Source of the DNA: an uncultured Campylobacter sp.
Lineage (GTDB): Bacteria; Campylobacterota; Campylobacteria; Campylobacterales; Campylobacteraceae
Length of the DNA: 64,000 nt
Reading direction: 5' to 3'
Assembly (NCBI RefSeq): GCF_938039205.1
Contig: NZ_CALHVM010000024.1
Coordinates: forward strand, 1-64,000
Position 1 is the stretch's first letter. Every line of letters begins with the position of its first letter. The notes beneath the pieces were generated by a model. It made no database searches, was not told where the DNA came from, and saw only the letters and a list, made by a program, of their open reading frames with translations. Below, piece by piece: positions 54,953-63,860 of the stretch. The translations under genes were made by a program, and so were the position numbers.

Positions 54953-55582
54953 ATGCAAGAAATTTTAGACGGCGCCGTCAAATTTATGGAAGAAGATTTT
55001 TTAGAGCACAAGGAGCTTTTTGAAAGCCTAGGCGAGAAACAGACGCCGCATACTCTTTTTGTCGGCTGTATCGACTCGCGCGTCGTGCCTAGCCTCATAA
55101 CAAACACGGTTCCGGGCGACCTCGTCGTCGTGCGAAATATCGCAAATATCGTGCCTCCGTACCGCAAAAGCGAGGAGTTTTTGGCTACGACGTCGGCGAT
55201 CGAGTACGCCTTGCAAACGCTAAACGTGCAAAACGTCATCATCTGCGGGCACAGCAACTGCGGCGGCTGCGCGGCTTTATGGATGGATGAGGCTAAATTT
55301 AGCAAAACGCCAAACGTAAAGCGCTGGCTTGATCTACTTGAGCCGGTAAAAAAGCGCGTGCAAAAGCTTTTCGGCGACAATATCGCAAAAAGAGAGTGGC
55401 TAACCGAGCGCTTAAGCCTCGTAAATTCGTTTGAAAATTTACTGAGCTATCCAGACGTCAAGGCTAAATTTAAAGACGAGGAGCTAAAAATTTATGCCTG
55501 GCACTACATAATAGAAACGGGCGAAATCTACAACTATAACTTCGTAACAAAGAGCTTTAAGCTGCTAGGAGTCGAGAAATGA
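54953..55582 (+). CDS. Beta-class carbonic anhydrase
   Basis: 209-residue zinc enzyme that interconverts CO2 and bicarbonate, important for capnophilic campylobacters. Zinc and catalytic residues appear in GCIDSRVVP (Cys, Asp, Arg) and CGHSNCGGC (His, Cys). It corresponds to CanB/CynT-type enzymes; I leave the symbol open. The TGA overlaps the MscS-type gene by four bases (ATGA), suggesting co-expression. Confidence 0.95.
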   Translation: MQEILDGAVKFMEEDFLEHKELFESLGEKQTPHTLFVGCIDSRVVPSLITNTVPGDLVVVRNIANIVPPYRKSEEFLATTSAIEYALQTLNVQNVIICGHSNCGGCAALWMDEAKFSKTPNVKRWLDLLEPVKKRVQKLFGDNIAKREWLTERLSLVNSFENLLSYPDVKAKFKDEELKIYAWHYIIETGEIYNYNFVTKSFKLLGVEK

Positions 55583-57426
55583 GAAAAATTTTAGCCACCG
55601 TTTTTGCGCTGTGCTTTAGCTTAAATTTGCTCGCAGATACTTCAAGCGACGATCTAAACGCGACAGGCATCCTAAACGTCGTAAACCAGATCAACGAAGC
55701 AAATGCTCAAATCGCCGCTATCAAGGCGCAGTCTGCCGAAAATAACGAAACCGCCGACAAAAACGTGCTTTTTAGAACGGTCTTAGAGAAAAAAGAAAAA
55801 CTGATCGAGCAGATCCCCTATCTCGTCATGCAAATCGAAATCGACGAGGAGCAGGTACAAAATTTCAAACAAGAGATGCAAGAGTTAGAGACGAAAACCA
55901 AAAAGCTAAAAAACTCTAGCAATCAAAATTTATACGTCAAAAATATGCTCGAGCTCGAGCGTATGCGGCTTGATGAGCTATTTTACTCCTCGCTTTTAAA
56001 TTTGGAAAATATCTTTAAAGAGGGCGGCAAAGCCGTAAACGTCAAACTTGCCGTCGAGAAGACGCTGCTTAGCTTTCAGACGGAGTTTTACGCACAGTTT
56101 AAGGCTTTTAAAGACTCGCTAAGCGAAGAAGTAGCCTTGGCACATAAAGGCGAATTAGACGCGCTAGAAGCACACAAAAAGACGCTGGAAGAGATACTCT
56201 ACTATCTGCGCGATAACGCCGAGCTGCTCACGTCAAACTACATCATCTCCGAGCTAAATTTAAAAACCGCGATAGATTTTATCAACGAAAAGGCCTCATT
56301 TACGAGCAAATTTAACGTTGGCAAGGCTGCGATCATATTCGTCGTATTTTTGTTCTTCGTCTCGTTTACGACGCTACTTAGTAAGCTCACGTTGTGGGTG
56401 CTGATGAAATTTTTCGTCAAGCACGATTCGGATAGATATACGAAAGGGCGTATCGTCGAGATAATCAAGCGTCCGATGCTACTCACTCTCATAGCCTACG
56501 CGATAGATATCTGCGTCTCGATCGCGTACTATCCGGCTCCTATGCCGATAAAATTTGCAAATTTCCTAGCGATCACTTTCGTTATCGCCGTTACCTGGCT
56601 CATACTTAGCGTACTAAACGGCTACGGCATGGTACTCATCAACGAACTCACCAAAAAAAGCGGGCGTAAAGAGGTGATAAATTTGATCCTAAAGATCATC
56701 TATTTCATCATCTTCGTTATCGCGCTGCTTATCGTGCTTAGCAAGCTCGGATTTAATGTTAGCGCCATCATCGCCTCTCTTGGTATCGGCGGCCTTGCGG
56801 TGGCTCTTGCGACTAAGGATATTTTGGCGAATTTCTTTGCTTCCGTCATGCTACTCTTTGACAACTCGTTTTCGCAAGGCGACTGGATCGTGTGCGGCGA
56901 CATCGAGGGAACGGTCGTGGAGATCGGACTTAGGAAAACGACCGTGCGAACCTTTGACAACGCCCTTATCTTCGTGCCAAACTCCAAGCTAGCTAGCGAT
57001 CCGATCCGAAACTGGAGCAGGCGAAAGATGGGACGACGCATCAGGATGCTAATCGGATTAGAATACAGCGCCACGACCGAGCAGATCAAAAAGTGCGTCG
57101 AGGAAATCAAACAGATGCTAATCGACCACCCAGATATCGCAAAGGGCGACGATATGGGCTCAAAAAAGGCTAGCCGATACGACCGCGGTATCGTCTCGAT
57201 CGACGATCTAGCGGGCTATAAGTCAAATTTATTTGTCGTCGTGGACGAGTTTGCCGATAGTTCGATAAATATCCTCGTGTACTGCTTTTCAAAGACGATA
57301 GTTTGGGGCGAGTTTTTGGCAGTCAAAGAGGACGTGATGCTAAAAATAATGAATATCGTAGAGGCCAACGGGCTTGGATTTGCCTTCCCTAGCCAGAGCC
57401 TATACGTCGAAGAAGTGAAAAAATAA
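55579..57426 (+). CDS. MscS-family mechanosensitive channel, large form
   Basis: 615 residues. Signal peptide (MRKILATVFALCFSLNLLA), then ~230 periplasmic residues of coiled-coil helices (Gln/Glu/Lys-rich). Four to five transmembrane helices follow between about 250 and 410. The pore helix signature SLGIGGLAVALATKDILANF is at about 400-420, and the cytoplasmic beta domain has GDWIVCGDIEGTVVEIGLR. It opens on membrane tension to release solutes. It starts inside the carbonic anhydrase gene and is followed by the acidic microprotein gene. Confidence 0.93.
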   Translation: MRKILATVFALCFSLNLLADTSSDDLNATGILNVVNQINEANAQIAAIKAQSAENNETADKNVLFRTVLEKKEKLIEQIPYLVMQIEIDEEQVQNFKQEMQELETKTKKLKNSSNQNLYVKNMLELERMRLDELFYSSLLNLENIFKEGGKAVNVKLAVEKTLLSFQTEFYAQFKAFKDSLSEEVALAHKGELDALEAHKKTLEEILYYLRDNAELLTSNYIISELNLKTAIDFINEKASFTSKFNVGKAAIIFVVFLFFVSFTTLLSKLTLWVLMKFFVKHDSDRYTKGRIVEIIKRPMLLTLIAYAIDICVSIAYYPAPMPIKFANFLAITFVIAVTWLILSVLNGYGMVLINELTKKSGRKEVINLILKIIYFIIFVIALLIVLSKLGFNVSAIIASLGIGGLAVALATKDILANFFASVMLLFDNSFSQGDWIVCGDIEGTVVEIGLRKTTVRTFDNALIFVPNSKLASDPIRNWSRRKMGRRIRMLIGLEYSATTEQIKKCVEEIKQMLIDHPDIAKGDDMGSKKASRYDRGIVSIDDLAGYKSNLFVVVDEFADSSINILVYCFSKTIVWGEFLAVKEDVMLKIMNIVEANGLGFAFPSQSLYVEEVKK

Positions 57427-57442
57427 TTTTAAAGGAGAGAAA

Positions 57443-57592
57443 ATGAGTGAAGAATTTGACTACGAAGAGGAAGATTTGGATGAAGAATACTCCGAATTTG
57501 ACGACGAGAGATCCGAGCGATATAGCTACAACTACGATGAGAACGACTACGAATACGGCGACGAAGACGAAGAGGATAGCTACGAGATGTAA
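57443..57592 (+). CDS. Acidic Tyr/Asp/Glu-rich 49-residue protein
   Basis: A frame of 49 codons starting at ATG 57443 with a strong AAAGGAGAG site eight bases upstream, 16 bases after the MscS stop. By my count about half the residues are Asp or Glu, about a sixth are Tyr, and there is no Lys; the only basic residues are three Arg around position 23. It is predicted to be disordered and strongly negatively charged. The ribosome site and coupling to the operon favour real translation. Function unknown; it may bind metal ions, a basic partner or the channel. Confidence 0.72.
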   Translation: MSEEFDYEEEDLDEEYSEFDDERSERYSYNYDENDYEYGDEDEEDSYEM

Positions 57593-57615
57593 ATTCGGTG
57601 CGTTAAATTTTAGCT

Positions 57616-57638
57616 TGGCGGGTTAAATTTACCCGCCA
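57616..57638 (+). terminator. Terminator after the acidic protein gene
   Basis: TGGCGGGT (57616-57623) and ACCCGCCA (57631-57638) form an 8-bp stem around a seven-base TAAATTT loop. AT-rich tracts on both sides let it serve the convergent gene as well. Confidence 0.75.
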
Positions 57639-57780
57639 GAATTTGGAGCGTTTAATTTAGCTTTTGCGGATAATTTTTGTCAAAATTTAACGTCGGCGAG
57701 CCTTGGCGGTTTGCTTTATTTTTAGTTCAGGGTAAATTTAGGCTTTAAATTTAGCCCTACGCTTTTGCTTTTACTAAATT

Positions 57781-58929
57781 TTACGCATTGATATCTAGCT
57801 TTCGGATTTTATTTAGAACTTCTAAAAGCTTGGTTACGTCCGTTCCTTTTTCTTGTTCGGCTTTGATAAATTTCTCGAAAAATTCGCGCTTTATATCCTT
57901 GTAAACGTAGGTTTGGCTTTTACTAGTAGCGTGGATAGGTTTAAATTTCTTTTCTTTTGCGGCGTATGCGTGCGCTTCTTCTTTGACCGTTTCGTCAAAA
58001 TCGCCTTTTTTTAGTGCGATTTTTTGCAGCACGCCTCCGATACTCTCGCCGTTTTTAAATACGTCTTTTAGAAATTTAAAAAACTCTTTTTTGCTCGCTT
58101 CGTCCGCGTAGCGCACGCGATCTTCTATATCTTGCCCCAGAAGAGTAATGCGCTCTTTTGCGGGCGTTTGGTCGAAATTTAGCGCGCCGTCCTTGAGCGA
58201 AATTTTGACGTTTGCGTATTCGCCTAGGATTTTATTTGCCGCGTACTCGAGCCATTTATCTTTAAACTCCTCCTCGCTCATATCAGAATCCAGTAGCTTC
58301 GAGGCCTTGGCGTCCATTATCAGGCCGCTGCCGCTACGCATGCCAAGCCCTGTGCCAAACCCGCCCAGATCGACGTTAAATTTACTCAAAAACTTATCCA
58401 CGCTAAAGGCGTCTTGTCTAAATATATCGGACTGATCGCCCGCGTGCGCGATCAGAGCTCGCGTGCTATCTACGAAGCTTTTTAGCTCGGCGGCTTTTTC
58501 TTTGTCGGTACTCGGATCAAGCCCGTTCATCTTGCCCCAAATGCTGATTTTATCGTCTCTCGTGTAGCCGCTTAGAGAAAATATCCTCCTAGTAAATATG
58601 GGCTCGTCCGGTTTTAGTCCGAGCTCCTTGCGCCAATCATCCACTACCTTTTCAAATCCCATTTTTACGCCCAGCCACATGCTTAAATCCTTACCGGCTA
58701 GCTTTTTCGGATCAACCCTATCCGCCCAAATTTTGAGCTGATCTCGGTCTAGTTTATCCGGATCAAGAGCGTCATAATCAATCAGTGCCGTTAAATTTGG
58801 CTGTGCCAAGCTTAAATTTGAGGCCGAATCGGCAGATTCTTTTTCCTTGCGCGTTTTTAAATTTTGCCCGCGAGCGCCGTTAAAATCAAAATTTGCATTT
58901 GCGTTAAATCCGTTTACGCCGCCTATCAT
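57781..58929 (-). CDS. Hypothetical protein, 382 residues
   Basis: No family recognised. There is no signal peptide. The first ~50 residues are Asn/Gly/Ala-rich and disordered (IGGVNGFNANANFDFNGA). A mostly helical, charged body follows, with YDALDPDKLDRDQLKIWAD, a glycine-rich VDLGGFGTGLGMRSGSGLIM near 200 and a Lys/Glu-rich helical end. The N-terminus resembles those of flagellar-hook or secreted Campylobacter proteins that lack cleaved signals, but this is only an impression. Monocistronic, convergent with the acidic protein gene. Confidence 0.65.
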   Translation of the reverse strand: MIGGVNGFNANANFDFNGARGQNLKTRKEKESADSASNLSLAQPNLTALIDYDALDPDKLDRDQLKIWADRVDPKKLAGKDLSMWLGVKMGFEKVVDDWRKELGLKPDEPIFTRRIFSLSGYTRDDKISIWGKMNGLDPSTDKEKAAELKSFVDSTRALIAHAGDQSDIFRQDAFSVDKFLSKFNVDLGGFGTGLGMRSGSGLIMDAKASKLLDSDMSEEEFKDKWLEYAANKILGEYANVKISLKDGALNFDQTPAKERITLLGQDIEDRVRYADEASKKEFFKFLKDVFKNGESIGGVLQKIALKKGDFDETVKEEAHAYAAKEKKFKPIHATSKSQTYVYKDIKREFFEKFIKAEQEKGTDVTKLLEVLNKIRKLDINA

Positions 58930-59105
58930 TTAAAATCCTTTTAAAATTTGGCTTTCTAACGATATCGGCAAAATTTGAATAAAATTTAGAGTAAAAGATA
59001 AGAAGCGATATCAAATTTACGGTCAGCCGCCAAACCGCATGAACGCTAACGAGCCGCCGTAAATTCGTGCCGCATAGCTACCGACCGGCAAACGCTAGCG
59101 TAAAT

Positions 59106-60371
59106 TTATTTTTGCTCAAAGTCCTCCCAGGGATTTACGCAGTAGGTGCCGCGGCCCGCGTGTTTAGCCCTATAAAGAGCATCGTCGGCGCGCTGAAGTA
59201 GCAGGTCAAACGAGCCGTGCCCGATCTGTCCTTCTGCTATACCCGCACTCACGGATAGTCCGCTAAATAGCGGATTTTCTTGACAAATTTTAAAAAATCG
59301 GTCAATCAAAATTTGCACGCGAGGCGCTATGCTTTGCATGTTCGCGCCGTCGGTAAATATCGATATAAACTCGTCTCCGCCGATGCGTACGTTCATCGCG
59401 TCGTTAAAAATCTCCTTTATCAACTCCGCAATTGCAACTAGAGCCTTGTCGCCCGCCTGATGTCCGTGCTCGTCGTTTACCTGCTTAAAGCGATCTAAAT
59501 CCATATAAAGTATGCTCATATGCGTGGTTTTTAGCTTGTCTAAAAATGCGTCCAGCTGGTTGCGATTTGCTAATCCGGTGAGCTGGTCGTAGTGAGCTAG
59601 ATGCTCGATGTTTTGCAGATATTCGTACTCTTTCGTCACGTCGCGGGCGATGCCGACGGTACCGATGATCGTCTCGCCGTCAAATATCGGCGTTTTATAC
59701 GTTTTTAGCTTGCTTAGTTTGCCGTCCGCGCGCATAACCTCCTCGTCAAAAAGGCAGGTCTTACGCGCAGCTACGACGTCGTCCTCGGTCTGGACGCAGA
59801 CGTAGTCCGTTTGCTCGTAGACTTCTTTTGGGATATCCCAGATGTAGTAGTGATCCTTGCCCCGCACGAGCTCTTTTGGCTTGTTTACGACCTCGCAAAA
59901 CTCGTCGTTTACCTCTAGATGTAGTCCGCCCATATCCTTAAACCATATCATATCGGGAGACGAGTTTATCAGCGTTTGTAGCCAAGTTTTTTGTAGCCAT
60001 GCTTCTTTTCGCTCGGCGATCAAATTTAGCGCTTTTTCAAAGTAGAAGTCGTCTAAATTTGCAGCTTGCGGCCAAATTTCATCTGCGGCCTCTTTTTGCT
60101 CGCTCGTTATCTTTGCGGTATCCTTTGCGTAAATCGCCAAAAAGCCGTTTTCGCCGATACGTTTTTTTAGCTCGGTTAAATTTAACCCGCAATCTTCGCT
60201 TGCGATGATTAGGTATTGGTGCTCGTCGGGGATGGGCACAGGGATGTCGCAGGCGCTTTTTAGTATCTCAAATTTATGTTCAAAGCACGGTCTGGGCGGG
60301 ATCTTGCCGTACTGCTCAAGCTTATTTTTTATATCCTGAGTTAAACAAATATGTAGTTTGACGCGGTACAT
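59106..60371 (-). CDS. PAS-GGDEF diguanylate cyclase
   Basis: 421 residues. An N-terminal ~130-residue sensory region of unclear type precedes a PAS domain (about 131-255: TLINSSPDMIWFKDMGGLHLEVND, with a DVTKEYEY end). The GGDEF domain follows with intact catalytic GGDEF at 331-335 and DRFKQVNDEHGHQAGD. No RxxD inhibitory site five residues upstream (NVRIGGDEF), so product inhibition may be absent. It likely makes cyclic di-GMP. The start ATG 60371 follows AAAGGGGAATTC. It lies beside a TRAP transporter, but a regulatory link is speculative. Confidence 0.92.
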   Translation of the reverse strand: MYRVKLHICLTQDIKNKLEQYGKIPPRPCFEHKFEILKSACDIPVPIPDEHQYLIIASEDCGLNLTELKKRIGENGFLAIYAKDTAKITSEQKEAADEIWPQAANLDDFYFEKALNLIAERKEAWLQKTWLQTLINSSPDMIWFKDMGGLHLEVNDEFCEVVNKPKELVRGKDHYYIWDIPKEVYEQTDYVCVQTEDDVVAARKTCLFDEEVMRADGKLSKLKTYKTPIFDGETIIGTVGIARDVTKEYEYLQNIEHLAHYDQLTGLANRNQLDAFLDKLKTTHMSILYMDLDRFKQVNDEHGHQAGDKALVAIAELIKEIFNDAMNVRIGGDEFISIFTDGANMQSIAPRVQILIDRFFKICQENPLFSGLSVSAGIAEGQIGHGSFDLLLQRADDALYRAKHAGRGTYCVNPWEDFEQK

Positions 60372-60663
60372 GAATTCCCCTTTATTTTTTAGTTATGGTA
60401 CAGCAGGATAGCTTTAACGAGGCTTTCGGGTGGATTTAAGGTATGGAATCAAAAATATCGACGGTTAAATTTGGGGGCAAATTTTATGAAAAGAAAGTGG
60501 CAGGCTTTGCTAAATTTACAAAATTTGATAAAGCCAGCCGTAACCATAAAAACATCAAAAAATTAAGCCCGAATGAATCTGGGCAACTAAAGGAGCGTAT
60601 AATTTACGGACCGACCGCCGAGCCGTATAGGCCCGTGCGGCGCCGTAAATTTGCAAATTTAAA

Positions 60664-61947
60664 TCAGCCTCCGTACATCAGCCTCGGTAGCCAAAGCGAG
60701 ATTTCCGGGATGTATGTCACCAGGACGAGACCGACAAATAGCGTCAAAGTCCACGGCAAGCATGAGACGATGACGTCTTTTAGATTCATACCCGTTAGGC
60801 CGCTGGCGACGAATAAATTTAGTCCGACCGGCGGCGTGATCATGCCGATTTCCATATTTACGATTAACAGGATACCAAAGTGCACTGGATCCACGCCTAG
60901 CGCAGTGGCGATCGGTAGTAGCAGCGGCACCATGATCATAACGACCGATGATGGCTCCATAAACTGTCCCATGATGAAAAGCAGGATGTTTACGATGATT
61001 AAAAAGCCTATCTTGCCGATATTTGCGGCTAGGATGCTATCTGCTATCGTTTGCGGGATGTTTTCGCTAGTTAGCAGGTATGCAAATACGACCGCGTTTG
61101 CGATGATGAAAAATATCATCGCCGTCGTGATGGCAGACTCTAGGCAGATGTCCCACAGGTCTTTAAATTTGATATCTTTATAGACAAACAGCGAAATAAT
61201 CAGCGCATATATGGCGCTCGCCGCGGCAGCCTCTGTTGGTGTGAAGATACCGCCGTAGATACCGCCGATAACGACTACTACGATTAGCAATGCCCAAAAT
61301 GCTCTAAAGAATTTTTTTATCCGCTCGCTCCAAGGCTCTGGCGTAGTAGCTTTAAATCCAAGCCTCTTTGCTCCGATATAAGTCTGCGCTATCATCATAC
61401 CGCCTAGCATCAGCCCCGGCACCACGCCCGCCATAAATAGCTGCGCGATACTGACCTCGGCCGTCACGCCGTAAACGATCATAACGACCGAAGGCGGGAT
61501 GAGGATGCCTAGAGAGCCCGCGGTTGTGATGCCGCCCACGGCGTATTCTTTTGGATAGCCTGCTTCTTTGATAGCGACAAACATGATGGAGCCTATCGCT
61601 ACGACCGTAGCAGGCGAACTGCCGGAAACCGCGGCAAATATAACGCACGCAAATATCGCGCTCATCGGCAAACCACCCGGTAGATGTCCGACCATGGATT
61701 TAGCAAAATCTATAATACGTCTAGCAGAACCGCCCTTGCTCAGTAAATTTCCGGCTAGGATAAACATCGGGATCGCCATGAGGGCAAATTTATTGATACC
61801 GTCAAAGATGAGCTGAGGTATCGTCGCGACGTCAAGATCCGTGAAAAAAAGCATCGTGATAACCGTACTAGCTCCAAGTGAAACGGCGACGGGAACGCCT
61901 ATAAGCATGAGGCCAAACAGCGAAATAAACAAAAATGCGATGGTCAT
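60664..61947 (-). CDS. dctM: TRAP transporter large permease DctM
   Basis: 427 residues and about twelve transmembrane helices, the substrate-translocating subunit driven by sodium or proton gradient. Family marks: AIPMFILAGNLLSKGGSARRI, VSGSSPATVVAIGSIM and the late MEIGMITPPVGLNLFVASG. It lies nine bases after dctQ; with dctP it forms a complete three-gene operon. Confidence 0.96.
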   Translation of the reverse strand: MTIAFLFISLFGLMLIGVPVAVSLGASTVITMLFFTDLDVATIPQLIFDGINKFALMAIPMFILAGNLLSKGGSARRIIDFAKSMVGHLPGGLPMSAIFACVIFAAVSGSSPATVVAIGSIMFVAIKEAGYPKEYAVGGITTAGSLGILIPPSVVMIVYGVTAEVSIAQLFMAGVVPGLMLGGMMIAQTYIGAKRLGFKATTPEPWSERIKKFFRAFWALLIVVVVIGGIYGGIFTPTEAAAASAIYALIISLFVYKDIKFKDLWDICLESAITTAMIFFIIANAVVFAYLLTSENIPQTIADSILAANIGKIGFLIIVNILLFIMGQFMEPSSVVMIMVPLLLPIATALGVDPVHFGILLIVNMEIGMITPPVGLNLFVASGLTGMNLKDVIVSCLPWTLTLFVGLVLVTYIPEISLWLPRLMYGG

Positions 61948-61956
61948 AGGCTCTCC

Positions 61957-62499
61957 TTAGCTTTTCTTGACCGAGTCGCGTATCATCTCGGCTTCGTTGT
62001 TTATGATGACTTTATCTGAAGGCGTCATAGCTATCTGATAAATTTTCTCTCCGGCGCGGTAGCTAGCGCCCAGAAACGCTATCGGAAGCACTAGCATCGG
62101 CACCCACTGCGGTACGCCTAGATCTACGCTCATAAAATCAAGCTCGTACATCACCTGCAGATACTGCACGCTATAAACCACGACGAACATCAAAAATACC
62201 GTTGTTAGGATGTTTGCGAAGATGAGGTAGGCCTTGGCGATAGGAGAGGGAAATCTCTCGATCAAAATCGTAACCGAGATATGAATGCCCTTTCTAAAGC
62301 CGTATGCTGCGGCAAAAAACGCCGACCAGATAAAAAGGTAGTTCGTTAGCTCGCCCGCCCACGACCAGCCCGTGTTAAAGCAGTAGCGCATAACGACGTT
62401 AATGAAGGCTAGCAGCGTGCCTGCGGCGATGCCTAGCACCGCTACGGTTTTGTTTACCGAGGCGATGCCGACATCTAAAATCTCAAAAAATTTACCCAT
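61957..62499 (-). CDS. dctQ: TRAP transporter small permease DctQ
   Basis: 180 residues, four transmembrane helices. The mid-region TGWSWAGELTNYLFIWSAFF and FRKGIHISVTILIERFP are typical. It precedes dctM and follows dctP after six bases. Confidence 0.95.
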   Translation of the reverse strand: MGKFFEILDVGIASVNKTVAVLGIAAGTLLAFINVVMRYCFNTGWSWAGELTNYLFIWSAFFAAAYGFRKGIHISVTILIERFPSPIAKAYLIFANILTTVFLMFVVVYSVQYLQVMYELDFMSVDLGVPQWVPMLVLPIAFLGASYRAGEKIYQIAMTPSDKVIINNEAEMIRDSVKKS

Positions 62500-62505
62500 A
62501 AAAGC

Positions 62506-63504
62506 CTACTTCGTATTTATCGTTTTTTCTATCAAATCTTGACCGATCGCGTTGTAGAAATTTGGATAAATCGGCTTCATCGCTTCCGCCCATTTGCCCT
62601 TTTGATCGGCGTTTAGCTCGATGATCTCAAGCTTTTTGCTCTCGCTTGCGTATTTTTTAAGCTCGCTTAAAATGTGCTCTTCCTCTTTAGCCGTCTCTTC
62701 GCGCTCAAATGCCGTAGCTTCTTTTAGAGCTTGCGTTACGTGAGCCTTCATATCATCAGGCAAACCTTTCCAAAATTTCTCGCTCATAACGACTAAATAT
62801 CCCAAATATCCGTGGCTAGAGAGCGTTAGAGAGCTTTGAGCCTCGTAAAATTTGGAGTTGTAGAAGTTTGACAGCGGGTTTTCGGTCGCATCGACTACGC
62901 CTTGTTGAAGGGCCGGATAAACCTCTGAAAAAGGCAATACTTGCGGGTTGCCGCCGACTACTTTGATCTGCTCTTCAAGCACTTTTGAGCTTTGGATGCG
63001 GAATTTTTGTCCCTTAGCGTCCGCAGGCTCTACGATCGGTTTTTTGCTCGAGCTAAAGTGCTTAAATCCTGCGTCCCAAAAATCAAGCGCGATGAAGCCT
63101 TTTTTAGCGATCATATCTTTTAGAGCTTGTCCGACTTCGCCGTCTTGAACAGTGTAAAGATGGGCGTTGTCTCTAAAGATAAACGGCAGGTCAAAAAGCT
63201 GAAACTGCGGCACTATCGGCGTAAATTTAGAAAAACTAGGCGCCGCCATCTGTACGTTACCCAGCTTTAGAGCTCCAAAAACCCTATCATCGTCCATCAG
63301 CGATGCGGCAGGATATACCTCGACTTTGATCGCTCCGCCGCTAAGCTCGCCGACTCGTTTAGCAAAAAAGTCCGCAGCCTTGCCTTTTGGCGTAGAAGCT
63401 GCAACGACGTGGGCAAATTTGATCGTGTATGTTTTACCTGCGGCAAATGCGCTGCCCGCAAGCGCGCATGAAAGAAGCAGTGCGGAAAGTAACTTAATTT
63501 TCAT
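62506..63504 (-). CDS. dctP: TRAP transporter solute-binding protein DctP
   Basis: 332 residues with signal peptide MKIKLLSALLLSCALAGSAFA. It binds a C4-dicarboxylate-type ligand in the periplasm: the FRIQSSKVLEEQIKVVGGNPQVLPFSEVYPALQQGVVDATENP segment carries the Arg that clasps the carboxylate. It is the first gene of the operon. ATG follows AAAGGATCACAG. The exact substrate, for example fumarate, succinate or a sugar acid, is not fixed. Confidence 0.95.
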   Translation of the reverse strand: MKIKLLSALLLSCALAGSAFAAGKTYTIKFAHVVAASTPKGKAADFFAKRVGELSGGAIKVEVYPAASLMDDDRVFGALKLGNVQMAAPSFSKFTPIVPQFQLFDLPFIFRDNAHLYTVQDGEVGQALKDMIAKKGFIALDFWDAGFKHFSSSKKPIVEPADAKGQKFRIQSSKVLEEQIKVVGGNPQVLPFSEVYPALQQGVVDATENPLSNFYNSKFYEAQSSLTLSSHGYLGYLVVMSEKFWKGLPDDMKAHVTQALKEATAFEREETAKEEEHILSELKKYASESKKLEIIELNADQKGKWAEAMKPIYPNFYNAIGQDLIEKTINTK

Positions 63505-63860
63505 CTGTGATCCTTTTTAAAAGATTAGCTAATTCAGCTAGGTGCAATTATAATTCATAAAAAAGCGGCTGCGTTAAAATGTTTCGACTTTTTGCAATAA
63601 ATTTCAAATTTATGTGTAAATAAGTAACAATGTCTCAAATTTTACCGTCAAATTTGAGAGCAAGCCAAAGTAAAATATAACGCTAAAAAGACTAAATGTT
63701 ACGAAAATACACATTATTTTTATTAAATTTGACCTTTTCGTGCGGCGAGACGAGTCAAATTTGATAAAACGGAAGCATCGGCGCGTTTGTTTGCGTGTTA
63801 ATAAATTAATTACTTTTTTATTGCTATAATACGGATAAATTTTATTACAAAGGAAAAATT
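63505..63860. promoter_or_regulatory. Divergent dctP/sodB promoter region
   Basis: 356 bases with no gene. The minus-strand TATAAT (63552 to 63547) fits dctP with a leader of about 36 bases. The plus-strand TATAAT (63825-63830) fits sodB with a ~25-base leader. An AT-rich ATTAATAAATTAATTA run at about 63799-63812 could be a regulator site (Fur or similar), but is not a clear box. Confidence 0.6.
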
